Shown here in pieces: positions 12,493 through 22,170 of a DNA stretch of 36,234 nt. The stretch covers positions 1 to 36,234 of the forward strand of contig JAWQRM010000039.1 of assembly GCA_033557675.1 (NCBI GenBank). Reading direction: 5' to 3'. Source of the DNA: Coptodactyla brooksi. Taxonomy: Eukaryota > Arthropoda > Insecta > Coleoptera > Scarabaeidae. The notes under the pieces are model-generated. The model was not told the DNA's origin. It did not search any database and was given only the letters and a program-made list of their open reading frames with translations. How positions within the stretch are numbered: position 1 is the first letter of the stretch; each line of letters begins with the position of its first letter. The position numbers were made by a program, and so were the translations under genes.

Positions 12493-12643
12493 ACCGGGTT
12501 GGATGGAGTTGGGTTAGGTTAGGTTGGGTGCGGTTGGGTTGGGATGGGTGGGGTCGAGTTGGATTGAATTGAGTTGGATGGGGTTGGGTTGGGTTGGTAG
12601 AAAGTAGTAGGATAAAAAAACCCAACACAACTCAACCCAAACC
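12493..12643. repeat. degenerate GGGTT/TTAGG pentamer tract with opposite-strand tail
   Basis: From 12493 to 12599 the plus strand is a run of five-base units: GGGTTGG, GGGTTAGGTTAGG, GGGTTGGGATGGG and so on. GTTGG/GGGTT dominates, with a few TTAGG units, the usual insect telomere repeat. After about 20 bases a C-rich counterpart (ACCCAACACAACTCAACCCAAACC, in two parts, 12620-12643) can pair back to it. The G-runs could form quadruplex structures. Confidence 0.75.
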
Positions 12644-14299
12644 AAATAATTAAGCAGTAATTACAGCGAGCATAAACGGACCAGCCCCTGAAAATAGCAT
12701 AGGCACTGTAAAGAGCCTAGTTTTTCAAAACATCAAAATCTCAACATTGACTTTCTTGGCAAATGCAATATTTCCTCTTCATATCTATCAGTATGAGAAA
12801 GCAAAAATGAGGGAATTGAAAAGAATGCGAAGCGTAAGTGAGTGATATTGGGAAATATTCTTTTATCACATTTTTCTGAAGCTATGCTTCGTCGAATTTT
12901 ATAAAATCCTGACGGATAGAAGAGCAGAATCTGTGGAAACACTTAAATCAACAATTTAGGAAATTCAGATGGAAATCAAAGATACGCCAATCTTTGATGC
13001 TTACGTATTCATTTCCAATCGAACAAGGTTGCAACTGCCCATGACCTGTGCACATGTCAAGTCAAGTGTTAACATTTTCAGCAAATAAAAATAAATACAG
13101 AAAACTATTAAATGAAATTAAAAAAAAATTGTTTTTTTTAGAGTTATTACTCTAATAATTTGATGACAATAATAGTCATATTATAATCATCGATAAGGTC
13201 CCATATGTTAAACGTCAATGGAAAGGTTTCTTTCCTCAATTTCTTATAAAATACGTTCAGGAAGTTATCCAAAATATACTGTAGCATCGGTGCTTATTAA
13301 TAGCTTTTTATATTTAAACAAAGGGATGTTTTATCAAAACGGAACAAAAATTATGTTTCTTGCACCTTTGGAAATAATTTTTATTCGTGACAATCGGCAG
13401 TATTTCCGTAAGAAACCTTCACTATATTAATATACACATTTAAGAATTGAAAATGCCATAAAATATTATTACACATGTGCCTAGATAGAAGAATTCGTGT
13501 ATTACCAGAAATCATAGCGTTAAATGAAATAGTGGAATGGGAAAGGGGTAAATTACATTTTAATTTGAAAAGTCTAACGTTTATGCCGACAGCATACAAC
13601 GAATTAAATCTTCAGCACATTTATAACATTTAAATGATCAGACAAAGGTTTTATAGCAAGAAACACCATTCAATAAATTATATTCTTAAGATTTAGCTCA
13701 ATAGTGTTGATTGCACACCGCGAATTTTCCAGGTACAGGTGGTTCTTTGTGCAATCTCGCTATGATGCTAGTTCAGAAGGACTCCAGTAACAATCAGCAC
13801 CGATGCTGGTCATAAAAGGTAGTGTAAACGGGGCTTGGCTAAAATTAGACACAGAGTAAATGTGCATCACCCAATATTTACTGATACTGATACTTTGGTC
13901 GCGACCTATACTAAAGTGAAACCGATAAAGCACATAATTAACAGGTCTTGGAGTTCCTCTTAAAACAAACAAACCCTACCAACCAGATATATTTCAATAA
14001 AAATATTGTAGGCCGTGCAAAATTACGGCAAATTACCCTGTTATTTAAGGTACACATCTAATTATGTGCTTTAAAACGGCGCAAATACGTAAGGTGACGC
14101 AACGCCTGAATAACGTGACGTCTGCCAAATCAATAATTGATCGGATTTTAAACTTACCTCGACGATTTCAACAATTCTCTTCAACGAGGATAATAATCAG
14201 TCTAATACTGACTGTGAAATTAGAAAAAATGTCTCGAAAACTATCAGAAATACCGACACCGATTGTGGCTGCAAGCTGCTTTCTTTGGCGAAAAACAAA
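12644..14299. other. sequence upstream of Atg13 without recognisable gene
   Basis: No gene supported. Open frames at 13218-13430, 13381-13599 and 13760-13972 show no recognisable motif. This is the presumed upstream intergenic region of Atg13. Confidence 0.45.
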
Positions 14300-14780
14300 A
14301 TGGCCGGATGTTTGGTAAATTGTGCAATGTACTATAAGAGGGCGCTTCGATCGATAAACGTGACTCGACTTTATAATTTCAAACAGTAAACTTCACATTT
14401 AGACTAATTTATATAATATATACTTAAGAGTGTAATTAATTTAATTTAAAGCAGCGAAAATTGCTTATATGTAATAACAGCAAAATTTCCTCAGGCATTG
14501 TTTAAGCGTAGTAGAAACTGGCAACGCCGCATTATTGATGTAATGATAGTTGCGTGGTTGCAACAACACGTTTTAATCATTTTTTTATCTTCTTATTGTG
14601 ACTATTGTGTGTTTCTGTGTTTAAATATTTCCGTGTAGTGTCAGATTAAATTCGGTGCTCAAAATTACCGCTGAAAATGAGGAATGTAAGGAATCAGTTG
14701 TAAAAGCCGTGGATTCACCCCTGGGATTTAACTCGTTTGTGAACTTTGATGAGAAATGTACGTCTAGCATTAAAGTAAAT
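14300..14780 (+). promoter_or_regulatory. presumed Atg13 promoter and 5' leader
   Basis: Inferred from position only. The sequence just upstream of the Atg13 ATG has somewhat higher GC than the distal flank (for example AGAGGGCGCTTCGATCGAT near 14338-14356 and GGCAACGCCGC near 14520). No TATA box at a convincing distance, and no transcription start can be fixed. The reading frame stays open upstream of the ATG to about 14655 but contains no earlier in-frame ATG. Confidence 0.35.
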
Positions 14781-14933
14781 ATGGCCCAAAAGATATCTGT
14801 ACAGGACAAGAAAGAGATGGACAAGTTCACAAAGTATTTGGCCTTTAAAGCAGTTCAAATTATCGTGCAATCGAGGTTAGGTGAAAAAGTATCAACGCAG
14901 TGTAAACCGAATCCAACCCATTCCACCGATTGG
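14781..14933 (+). CDS. Atg13: Autophagy-related protein 13 (Atg13), exon 1
   Basis: This exon encodes residues 1-51 of Atg13, the HORMA-domain regulatory subunit that activates Atg1/ULK kinase and, with Atg101 and FIP200/Atg17, starts autophagosome formation. The frame begins MAQKISVQDKKEMDKF and continues with VQIIVQSRLGEKV, the conserved first HORMA helix and following strand of insect and vertebrate Atg13 (VIVQ-RLGEK). It ends with STDW. The ATG at 14781 is the first in-frame ATG, with A at -3 and G at +4. The open frame upstream to 14655 has no ATG and is not like Atg13. GATTGG|GTATGT gives a strong donor at 14934, phase 0, placed exactly where exon 2 resumes with FNLAVPD. Confidence 0.93.
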
Positions 14934-15379
14934 GTATGTAGCATGGTACTGTTGCCGAAATGCAGTGAGTCCACACCAAAATCATATAAATGAAGCATAA
15001 TTCATTTAACGAATATTCTTTAGATAAACTTATTTATTATAATGTACATCTTGAAATCTGCTAAAAATTATTCAATTAGTGACGAAAATGACTTTTACAA
15101 CATTGATTATTGATTTTTAACCTAAATTAGGTGTTATGTGGTGACAACTGTCATTGTCATATGAGGCAGATGTCCCTTGGTTAACTGTCAATCACATTTA
15201 TTTAAGAGATCTGTTGTTTTAGTGTTCTTTATCTATGATTAGTGGTGGTATAGGTTTCAGTTTATGCTGAAAGAAACTAAGCTGTAAATATCTTGAAAAT
15301 GAATTAATTTACGTGAAAATATTTTAGGCGAAAGTTATATAACTTTCCAATTATATTTATACATTAAAAACGTCAAAGT

Positions 15380-15561
15380 CCCACCTGACTACAACTGATT
15401 AGGCAACCAAACTTGCAGTATGGTAATGATTAAAATAAAACACCCTAATTGTCACAATTGAGAAAGTCAGCAGCACGACCTACTACATAAATTTACTATT
15501 AAATAACAGGAAAAGAAATATTCATTATTATCAAAGGATATTAACATTGAATCCTATACTA
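15380..15561 (+). repeat. repeat R copy 1, left part
   Basis: Matches 32823-33001 closely: CTGATTAGGCAACCAAACTT, GCAGTATGGTAAT, AAAATAAAACAC, GAGAAAGTCAGC, GGAAAAGAAATATTC and TTAACATTGAAT, in the same order. It breaks off at TA (15560-15561), where Tc1-like element B begins. The repeat is non-coding and its class is unknown. Confidence 0.85.
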
Positions 15562-15830
15562 TGGTGTGCCAAGATGATTTACATCCACTTAATGTTTTGT
15601 TCATAACTTGGTTAGTAGTGCACTGATCTGGGTAAAATTTTTATGGCAATTATATATTATGTCTTCACATTTGTGTATAAAATTTCAGACCTATATCTGT
15701 CGTTTTAAGAATGTTATTTTAAAAAAATCAAAACTTTGCTGTTCAAAAGCGACAAAGTTATTTACGTCCACATAACGAATTTGACATTTATTTAAGAGCA
15801 ATAAATGTTTAACTTATAGCACATATAACA
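15562..15830. repeat. left terminal arm of element B with IR/DR-like layout
   Basis: Corresponds to the arm at 18180-18457 read on the minus strand. The outer motif GATGATTTACATCCACTT lies near 15574 and an inner motif TTATTTACGTCCACATA near 15761, about 190 bp apart. Paired direct repeats inside each long terminal inverted repeat (IR/DR) are known for some Tc1-like transposons, where each repeat is a transposase binding site. The arm ends at TTAA, where piggyBac starts. Confidence 0.75.
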
Positions 15831-16197
15831 TTAACCCTTAGTCGTTTAACGTATTTTTCAGTTACACCACACCTAACGTCGGTCATAGTGACCTCTTACT
15901 TAATTTCAGAGTTTTAAATATAAAATAACAATAACGCAAATAAGAACACCACCACATTTTCTTTTGTATTTTTTATTTAAATTATGCTTAGAAACAATGA
16001 ACTCTAATACCAATTCTATGTACTAATAAAAACTTTTATTCATTGCTATACAAATACTGCAAGAAAACGTAGATACTTTTACACAATGAGATCTGAGTAG
16101 GAATAAACCTTTATAACTTAGAAGTATAAACACTAATACAAAATTATTTATGGCACGATCAAATCATAACTAAAATAAAATTACAACTTGCCAATAA

Positions 16198-16641
16198 TCA
16201 CGATTTATGGCGACAGTCTACACACCTCTTTTGGGAACATTCAACACAAATTGGCTTTTTGCATTGAAAACATACGTGGAATGTTTTGCGTTTCTTCTTT
16301 GAGTCACAGGATAAACAAGTTGTACGTGTTTCCAATTTCTCAATGCTGTTAGTCAACGATGTACTGGGTACTTGATCCATTTTCAACACATGATGAATAA
16401 CGCCTTGAAGTTCTCTTTGTAATCCAAACTGGTGCACATGACGTTCTAGGTGTGATTTGACGAGATCTTCAACCAATTTTCCTTCATAAAATTGAGCCTG
16501 GGCAATATGTGCGTTTACTTCAGATACATCCAGCATTCTATAGAAGATTGCCATTGGCCATCTCTGCATTCGCCGAGAAGTGGAGTAGATAGTTTTGGTC
16601 AATATTTTTGGTCAAACTTATCTACTCCACCTTTTGTACTA
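16198..16641 (-). pseudogene. piggyBac transposase, C-terminal part
   Basis: Continues directly from the part at 18458-18949 once element A and one TA copy are set aside (FYN-STKGG). GGVD at 16620-16631 is the third catalytic aspartate. A small frameshift or duplication follows (about 16590-16615), then RRMQRWPMAIFYRMLDVS and the cysteine-rich tail CLSCDSKKKRK, CFQCKKPICVECS and CVDC, ending at a stop at 16198. This RING/PHD-like zinc-binding tail is typical of piggyBac transposases and binds subterminal DNA. Confidence 0.92.
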
Positions 16642-16849
16642 CAATATATAAAGATGATTTACGTCCACTTAGTTTTTATTCATAACTTTGTTAGTACTTG
16701 CAGACCGATATCTCTCATTTTAAGAAAGTTATTAAAACAATCAAAAATTGACTTTTCAAAAGCATAACGATGATTTACGTACACCTTTACAAATTTAACG
16801 TTTATTTGAGAGCAATAAATCTTTAACTTGTTCCATATATAACATTAAT

Positions 16850-17462
16850 ATTTAATGGGCCTTTCACAACTTTTGATCAACAGATTAATTCGCTTCGTAA
16901 GCTAATCCACCAGTTTCATGAGCTGCCGTATCATGACGCAGTCCCAGGCTTCTTGCATGACCTTTCTCGGTTGATCAGTGGTGGCGAACTGAGCAATCAC
17001 GATAAATATCGCGAATGAGCAGCCCCCATAAGTTTTCTATCGGATTAAGATCCGGTGAGCAAGCAGGCCTATCCAAAACCGGGAAATTGTGATGCGAAAG
17101 CCATTTCTTCGGGCTCGCAGAGGCATGAACGAACGCATTGTTCTGCATATAAGTCAAACTAGTAGCACGAAAATGGTTAAAATAGGGCATCATGTTATCC
17201 TTGAGGATATTCTGGTAGCTGATAGAATTGATCCGTCCGTCTACGAAAGCTAGCTTTGACTTGCCAAGCGCCGAAAAAGCTGCTTATATCGTAACAGAAC
17301 CTCTGCCAAAATTACGCTTACAAAAGTAGTGAGGCTCGGTCGTACCAGTAAGTTGCTAGACCATGGGGACCTTCCAAATTGATCTTCTGTTCGTCCGACC
17401 AAACAATCTTAAAAATAACAACCATTCTTTAAAAGTTTTAATGATAAAACTGACATACCATA
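16850..17462 (-). pseudogene. Tc1-like transposase half (element A, left arm)
   Basis: Reads MMPYFNHFRATSLTYMQN, AFVHASASPKKWL, VLDRPACSPDLNPIENLWG (the terminal catalytic glutamate is in IEN). The second catalytic aspartate of the family (DNA-VH) is N here, so the copy is dead. Read against its sister copies the spacing is DD34E, as in Tc1 elements. The part before the intron-like segment is missing. Confidence 0.88.
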
Positions 17463-17479
17463 TTCAAAGGAGTTTTCAA

Positions 17480-18180
17480 AGGGAATTTTAAAAGTGATTA
17501 TCAGCGCCGCCGAGCCGAGTTTCAGCCAATGCTCACCAAAGTTGGGGTAAGGAGTACCATACAACATGTTGGCTTTATCATTAAAACTCTTAAAGAATGC
17601 TTGTTATTTTAAAGATTGTTTGGTTGGTCGAAAAGAAGTGCAATTTGGACAGTTCCGATGGTTTAACGAATTACTGGCATGTTCTAACCAAGCCTCGCTG
17701 CTTTTCTAAGAGCAATTTTGGCAGTGGTTCCGTTATGATGTGGGCAGCTTTTTTGGCACTTGGCAAAAATCGAAACTAGCTTTCGTAGATGGACGGAAAA
17801 ACTTTATCAACTACTACAATATCCCCAAGGATAACATGATGCCTTATTTTAATCATTCTCGTGCTGCTAATGTGACTTTTATGTAGGACAATGCGTCCGT
17901 TCATGCCTCTGCGAGGACGAAGAAGTGGCTTTCGGATTACAGCATCCCGGTTCTGGAATGGCCTGCTTGCTTGCCAGATCTTAATCTGATTGAAAACTTA
18001 TGGGGGTTGCTCGTTCGCGACGTCTATCATTTTTGGTGTTAGTTCGCCATCGCTGCTCAACTGAAAAAGGCCATTCAAGAAGCCTAAGACCGTGGCTCGA
18101 TACAGCAGCTCATGAAACTGGTGAAGTCGCTTCCGAAACGAATTAATCTGTTGATCAAAAGTTGTAGAAGACCCATTAAA
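17480..18180 (+). pseudogene. Tc1-like transposase half (element A, right arm)
   Basis: Starts within a basic segment (about 17490-17560) of the linker. After an intron-like stretch it reads KIVWLVEKKCNLDSSDG (first catalytic D changed to V), then GSGSVMMWAAF, a stop before DNASVHAS, PACLPDLNLIENLWG, and ends with a tail near LIKSC. The stop codons and changed catalytic residue make it inactive. Confidence 0.88.
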
Positions 18181-18457
18181 TATTAATGTTATATGTGTTA
18201 TAAGTTAAAAATTTATTGCTCTTAAATAAATGATAAATTTGCTATGTGGACGTAAATTACCTTCACACTTTTGAATGGTCAATTTTAGATTTTTTTTTTA
18301 AATAACTTTCCTAAAATGAGAGATATCGGCCTGAAATTTTATACACAAATGTGAAGGCATAATACATGATGGCCATAAAAGTTTCACCTTGATCGGTGCA
18401 GTACTAACCAAGTTACAAACAAAAAACTAAGCGGACGTAAATCATCTTTACATACTG

Positions 18458-18949
18458 TATTATAAAACATGACCATTTCCGGTTTTTGAGGATTAGGATC
18501 AATGCTTGATGTATGATGCATGCTGAATAGAATAAGGACGGATTTGTTTGACTTTGGCACAGAAGATGCCAATGTTGCATCTGACATGAATCCAAAAGTG
18601 GATGAACCAACTTTTTGATGACGACTAGGAAGAAAGTTGGAAAGAACTTCTCGTTTATTCTTCTTAAGGGTACCCACAAGCTGTTTTTGTTTCAGAATCT
18701 TCATAAGCTCAACTGAAGTTAACCAATTATCAGTTGTTATATTTCTGTGGGTGTCTTCAATCGAAGCTATCAATCTTAAAACTGCCTGCATAGGTTTGTT
18801 TAGTTTGTGGTGATCGACAGGTAAACCTTGGCCGACAGAGTCTTTTCTCAGAGGTACAGGTAGGCATCCAAAAAGTACTCGTTTGTGGCATCAGTAATGT
18901 ATATAATTTTTGGGGCATATTTATGAGCTTTCTTGGGCATGTTGAAATG
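18458..18949 (-). pseudogene. piggyBac transposase, catalytic core part
   Basis: The minus strand reads MPKKAHKYAPKIIYITD (IITD carries the first catalytic aspartate), then after a frameshift AVLRLIASIEDTHRNITTDNW near 18780-18718 (TTDNW holds the second aspartate), followed by LVGTLKKNKREV, FLPSRHQKVGSS and ending QKPEMVMFYN at the TA where element A is inserted. The order and spacing fit DDE_Tnp_1_7 transposases. Frame changes between about 18850 and 18790 and the missing N-terminal half make it inactive. Confidence 0.9.
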
Positions 18950-19385
18950 AGATGTTGTGATCCGAAAGCCACTTCTTCGTGCTCGCAGAGGCATGAACAG
19001 ACACATTGTCCTGCATAAAAGTCAAATTAGGAGTAAGAAAATGGTTAAAATAAAACATCAAGTTATCCTTGAGGATATTCTGGTAGCTGATAGAGTTGAT
19101 CCGTCCCTCTACGAAAGCTAGCTTCGACTTGCCAAGCGCCGAAAAAGCTGCTTATATCAGAACAGAACCTCCCCCAAAATTACGCTTAGAAAAGTATTGA
19201 GGCTCGGTCGTACGAGTAATTCGCTAGACCGTCGGTGCTGAAAAAGCTGCCTATGTGATAACAGAATCACTGCCAAAATAGCACTTAGAAAAGTAGTGAG
19301 GCACTTCTGTTTGTACGACCAAACAATCTTTGAAATAAGAAACGTTTTTTAAAAATTATAATGATAAAACTGACATACCGTATTC
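18950..19385 (-). pseudogene. Tc1-like transposase half (element B, left arm, truncated)
   Basis: Homologous to 17462-17070 and equally oriented. It contains the segments for FVEGRINSISYQNILKD and for VSVHASASTKKWLSDHNI, then stops abruptly at about 18950, where piggyBac begins. The third catalytic residue and the 3' arm up to TTAA are lost. A short internal duplication (GCTGAAAAAGCTGCC near 19228-19254 repeats part of the sequence at 19136-19152) adds to the damage. Confidence 0.82.
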
Positions 19386-20120
19386 AAAGGGAATAGGCGC
19401 CTAATGTCTCATATGACTCTTTGGAAAGTGCTCAAAGAGGAGCCAAACTTACGCTACGAAAAAATGAACAAAGCTCCCAGCGTTAAAAGTGATTAACAGC
19501 GCCGCCGAGTCGACTTGGCGGATGCTCACCAAAGTTGGAGTAAGGAGCGGCATACGGTATGTCGGCCTTATCATTAAAACTTTTAAAGAATGCTTGTTAT
19601 TTTAAAGATTGTTCAGTGGGACGAAAAGAAGTTCAATTCGGACGGTCCCAATTGTTTAACGAATTACTGGCACGATTTTCGAACTAAGCCTCTCTGGTTT
19701 TCTAAGAGAGCAATTTTGGCAGTGAATCCATTATGATGTGGGCAGCTTTTTCGACACTTGGCAAGTAGAAGCTAGCTTTCGTAGACGGACGGATTAATTC
19801 TATCGGCTAGCAGAATATCCTCAAGGATAACTTGATGCCTTGATGTCTGCTAATTTAACTTTTATGGAGGACAATACCTTCGTTCATGCCTCTTGGAGCA
19901 TGAAGAAGCGGCTTTCGGATCACAACATCCTGGTGTTGGAATGGTGTGCTTACTCGCCGGATCCTCATCCGAAAGAAAACTGATGGGGACTGCTCGTTTG
20001 TGATGTCTATTGTGATTGCTGTCAGTTCGCCACTGCTGGTCAGCTGAGAAAGGCCATTCAAGAAGCCTGGGACCGCGTCACGATACAGCAGCTCATGAAA
20101 CTGGTGGATTCGCTTTGGAA
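19386..20120 (+). pseudogene. Tc1-like transposase half (element B, right arm)
   Basis: The most complete half. It begins with RRLMSHMTLWKVLKEE (end of the second DNA-binding subdomain) near 19396, continues EKMNKAPSVKSD and a basic linker, has an intron-like segment at 19557-19607, then KIVQWDEKKFNSDG (first catalytic aspartate kept), later FMEDNTFVHAS (second aspartate kept) and a damaged PDPHPKEN for PDLNPIEN. A full Tc1 transposase has about 340 residues; roughly the first 90 are missing. Confidence 0.85.
19557..19607 (+). other. putative 51-nt intron inside Tc1-like transposase
   Basis: GTATGT donor at 19557, AAAG at 19604-19607; removing it joins the linker (AHQSWSKERHT) to KIVQWDEKK. 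The same segment occurs in all four transposase halves (for example, minus strand around 17455-17405 and 19379-19327). Small introns are known in some Tc1-family transposases of nematodes. In the plus half of element A the donor is mutated. Confidence 0.5.
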
Positions 20121-20178
20121 ACGAATAAAAGTTAAAATCAAAAAACTAAGTGAACATAAATCATCTTGACATACTGTA

Positions 20179-20900
20179 TTAAGCTAGCGAAAATTATATA
20201 TTTGTTAATTATAAATTATAGCAAACACTTTGAAACGTTTAAGTAATGAAAAAATACTCAGTTCACCAACGCCTGTGTTTGAAATGTCAAAAATATTACA
20301 ATACTACCAAACTACGAAAGACAAATTCTTAGAACAAGAATATGCATTTGATTACGTGGGACTTGGACACTTCTGAAAGCTCAGTATAATATACAAAAAA
20401 CTAATTAATTTCATTAATGTGTATGATGCTCTAAACTTTTCGAAGTGATCCTTATTCATGCGGGGACATGAATATTTTGATGTTTCGATACCTCTTAGTC
20501 TTTGTAGTTTTTCTCGAAAACTACAACTTATATTGACGTTTTAAAAGAATAGTATATTGTCTATGCAGAAATAACAGAATAACAATGTGATGCCAACTTA
20601 GGATAAAAGTACAAGTAGAAAAGAAGGTTTAGGAGTAATTTAAACAGTTCTGTAGATATAAATAGCAATAATAAAAAGACATGATTTGTGAAGAATGCTA
20701 GACAATCCAAAAATAATACATTAAACTATCATGATAGTTGTCCGATTTTGGAAAAAAATAATTTGTTATTGGAAACTTATAATTAATTGATAATTATAGA
20801 TTTAATTCGTATTATCGTTATGGTAGATGACTGCTAATACCTCAAAAAGTTAAAAACACTATCTGAAATATTTGATATTAATACAATAAACCAATCCAAA
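20179..20900 (+). repeat. repeat R copy 1, right part
   Basis: Continues the repeat interrupted at 15561. TATATTTGTTAATTATAA, TTTGAAATGTCAA, AAATATTACAATACTA, GCATTTGATTACGTGG, GACTTGGACA match 33010-33240. The distal part (about 20403-20900) matches, inverted, 24115-24797. No coding potential was recognised. Confidence 0.82.
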
Positions 20901-21224
20901 CAATAATAAAAAAAAATGATTAAAAATAATTCAATAACTATTCTGTATCTGTAAATGAAAACATAAAATATGCTTTCATAGGCGGTGTCTTCAGCAAAGA
21001 ATGGCAAAATATATTACAAAAAATTTCACGTCAATTAACCTTCTTACATTTGAAACCTGAATGCTGCAGCCTATCAAGTATTCCTCAACAATTCCGCACT
21101 CCCTTTCCTATGGCAACGCTTTGGTTGTGGTTCTTTTCTATTCCACAGGATAGTTCTACAGGATAGTGCTACTGTCCATAAAGCGCACCATAAAGTTCAC
21201 CATGCTATGCATTATGGTGTGCTT

Positions 21225-22170
21225 GGCAATTTTTTACTTGTGAAAAAATCGAACAACGTATTTGTATTACGTTTTGCTTTAAGAATGGAATAAAGTGCAG
21301 CACCGTATTGGGAATGCTGAACATTGCTTTTGATGAGTCATTTAAGAATAAAACTAACAATTTTATTTATTAATTTACAAGTGGACCGTGAAGATATTGA
21401 GAACGAGGAACACCTTAGACTCCAGAGTACATCCAATGATAATGGATAGACGGTAACTGAGTTTCTGTCAGAAAGGGTGCTGATAATGTTGGTATTTTAT
21501 TTAGCTCGTTAACCAATATTTTTGGTTGTTTTTCACATGAGGCAGCAAAATTTATTCTGAAATTGTAGAATTTCGACCAAAAGCAGTGCTCAGGAGTTGC
21601 TGATTGAAGTCAATGACAATCTAGAATCAAACGGATCATAACTGGTGATGAAAGATGAGTGTATGGTGTCGAAACTATCTTTTCAGCAGAAATTCATAAC
21701 GAGCGAAGACCGAAAAAAGCCAGTCAAGCCGAACGAATATGAAGTTTCTGCTCACTATTCTCTTCAGTTTCAGCGGCATAGTGTACCACGAATTCTGGCC
21801 ATTAGATCCTGCTGTCTATTAGCTGTACTATCTGAAAATTTCCAGATTTGGGGTGAATCAATTCGTAGGATTGCACCATGGTAATACACCTGCTAACAAG
21901 TCATTGTTTGATGAATTTTTAGCCACAAATAACACTGTTACGATGCCTCATCCTCTATTCGCCAGACATGGCTCCCTGCGACTACCTGTTATTCTTGGAG
22001 ATGAAACAAACCCATGGAAAGACACTATTCTGCCAACATTCCAGAAGTGCTTCAAAGATTGGAAAAAGAGCTCTGGCACAAGTGTATAATATCTTATGGA
22101 GACTACTTTGAAGGAAATAAAATGAATACTGATAAATAAAAAAGATTTTTTTTGGGCAAAACGAAACTTC
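21225..22170 (+). pseudogene. mariner transposase, broken
   Basis: Reads EKIEQRICITFCFKNG (N-terminal helix-turn-helix of mariner), DREDIENEEHLRLQST (linker, usually DVEDEERPGRPST), then in shifting frames ITGDE near 21638-21652 (first catalytic aspartate), RPKKA-type segment, LHHGNTPAN near 21872-21898 (second aspartate changed to G), SPDMAPCDYLLF near 21959-21994 (third aspartate kept) and FQKCFKDWKK to GDYFEGNK near 22120. The layout matches DD34D mariner of about 345 residues. Multiple stops and frameshifts make it inactive. Confidence 0.9.

Larger units (their letters stand above)
16642..18457. mobile_element. palindromic Tc1-like element A, inserted in piggyBac
   Basis: Flanked by TA at 16640-16641 and 18458-18459; removing the element and one TA restores the piggyBac frame. 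Left end CAATATATAAAGATGATTTA, right end (minus) CAGTATGTAAAGATGATTTA. Like element B it is built of two transposase C-terminal halves facing outwards (minus 17462-16850, plus 17480-18180) around a short centre containing ATTCAAAGG. The left arm lacks about 70 bp present in the right arm, and the centre lacks about 75 bp present in B. Confidence 0.9.
15835..18949 (-). mobile_element. piggyBac-like element, 5'-deleted and split by Tc1-like element A
   Basis: The left end CCCTTAGTCG (15835-15844) abuts TTAA (15831-15834), the piggyBac target, inside arm B: the other arms read ACATATAACATTAA followed by TATTTAATGG. A subterminal palindrome GGTCATAGTGACC lies at 15881-15893, of a type common near piggyBac ends. 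Coding parts on the minus strand are 18949-18458 and 16641-16198. The 5' end of the element, with its TTAA, is lost; at about 18950 the sequence passes directly into Tc1-like transposase. Confidence 0.88.
15562..20176. mobile_element. palindromic Tc1-like element B, interrupted by piggyBac
   Basis: Both ends carry the same terminal sequence: left (T)GGTGTGCCAAGATGATTTAC; right, read on the minus strand, CAGTATGTCAAGATGATTTA. TA dinucleotides flank it (15560-15561 and 20177-20178), and repeat R continues on both sides, as shown by the uninterrupted copy at 32823-33240. The element consists of two transposase C-terminal halves in opposite orientation meeting near 19386, so both ends derive from the same 3' end. 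A piggyBac interrupts the left arm at 15831, with loss of the neighbouring arm sequence. The N-terminal DNA-binding region of the transposase is absent, so it is non-autonomous. Confidence 0.85.

Noticed and set aside
14655..14780. N-terminal extension of Atg13 from a GTG at 14655
   Set aside because: Nuclear genes start at ATG; the extension has no ATG and is not Atg13-like. The first in-frame ATG is 14781.
18413..18679. 88-codon minus-strand open frame
   Set aside because: Out-of-frame shadow of the piggyBac transposase and the end of element A.
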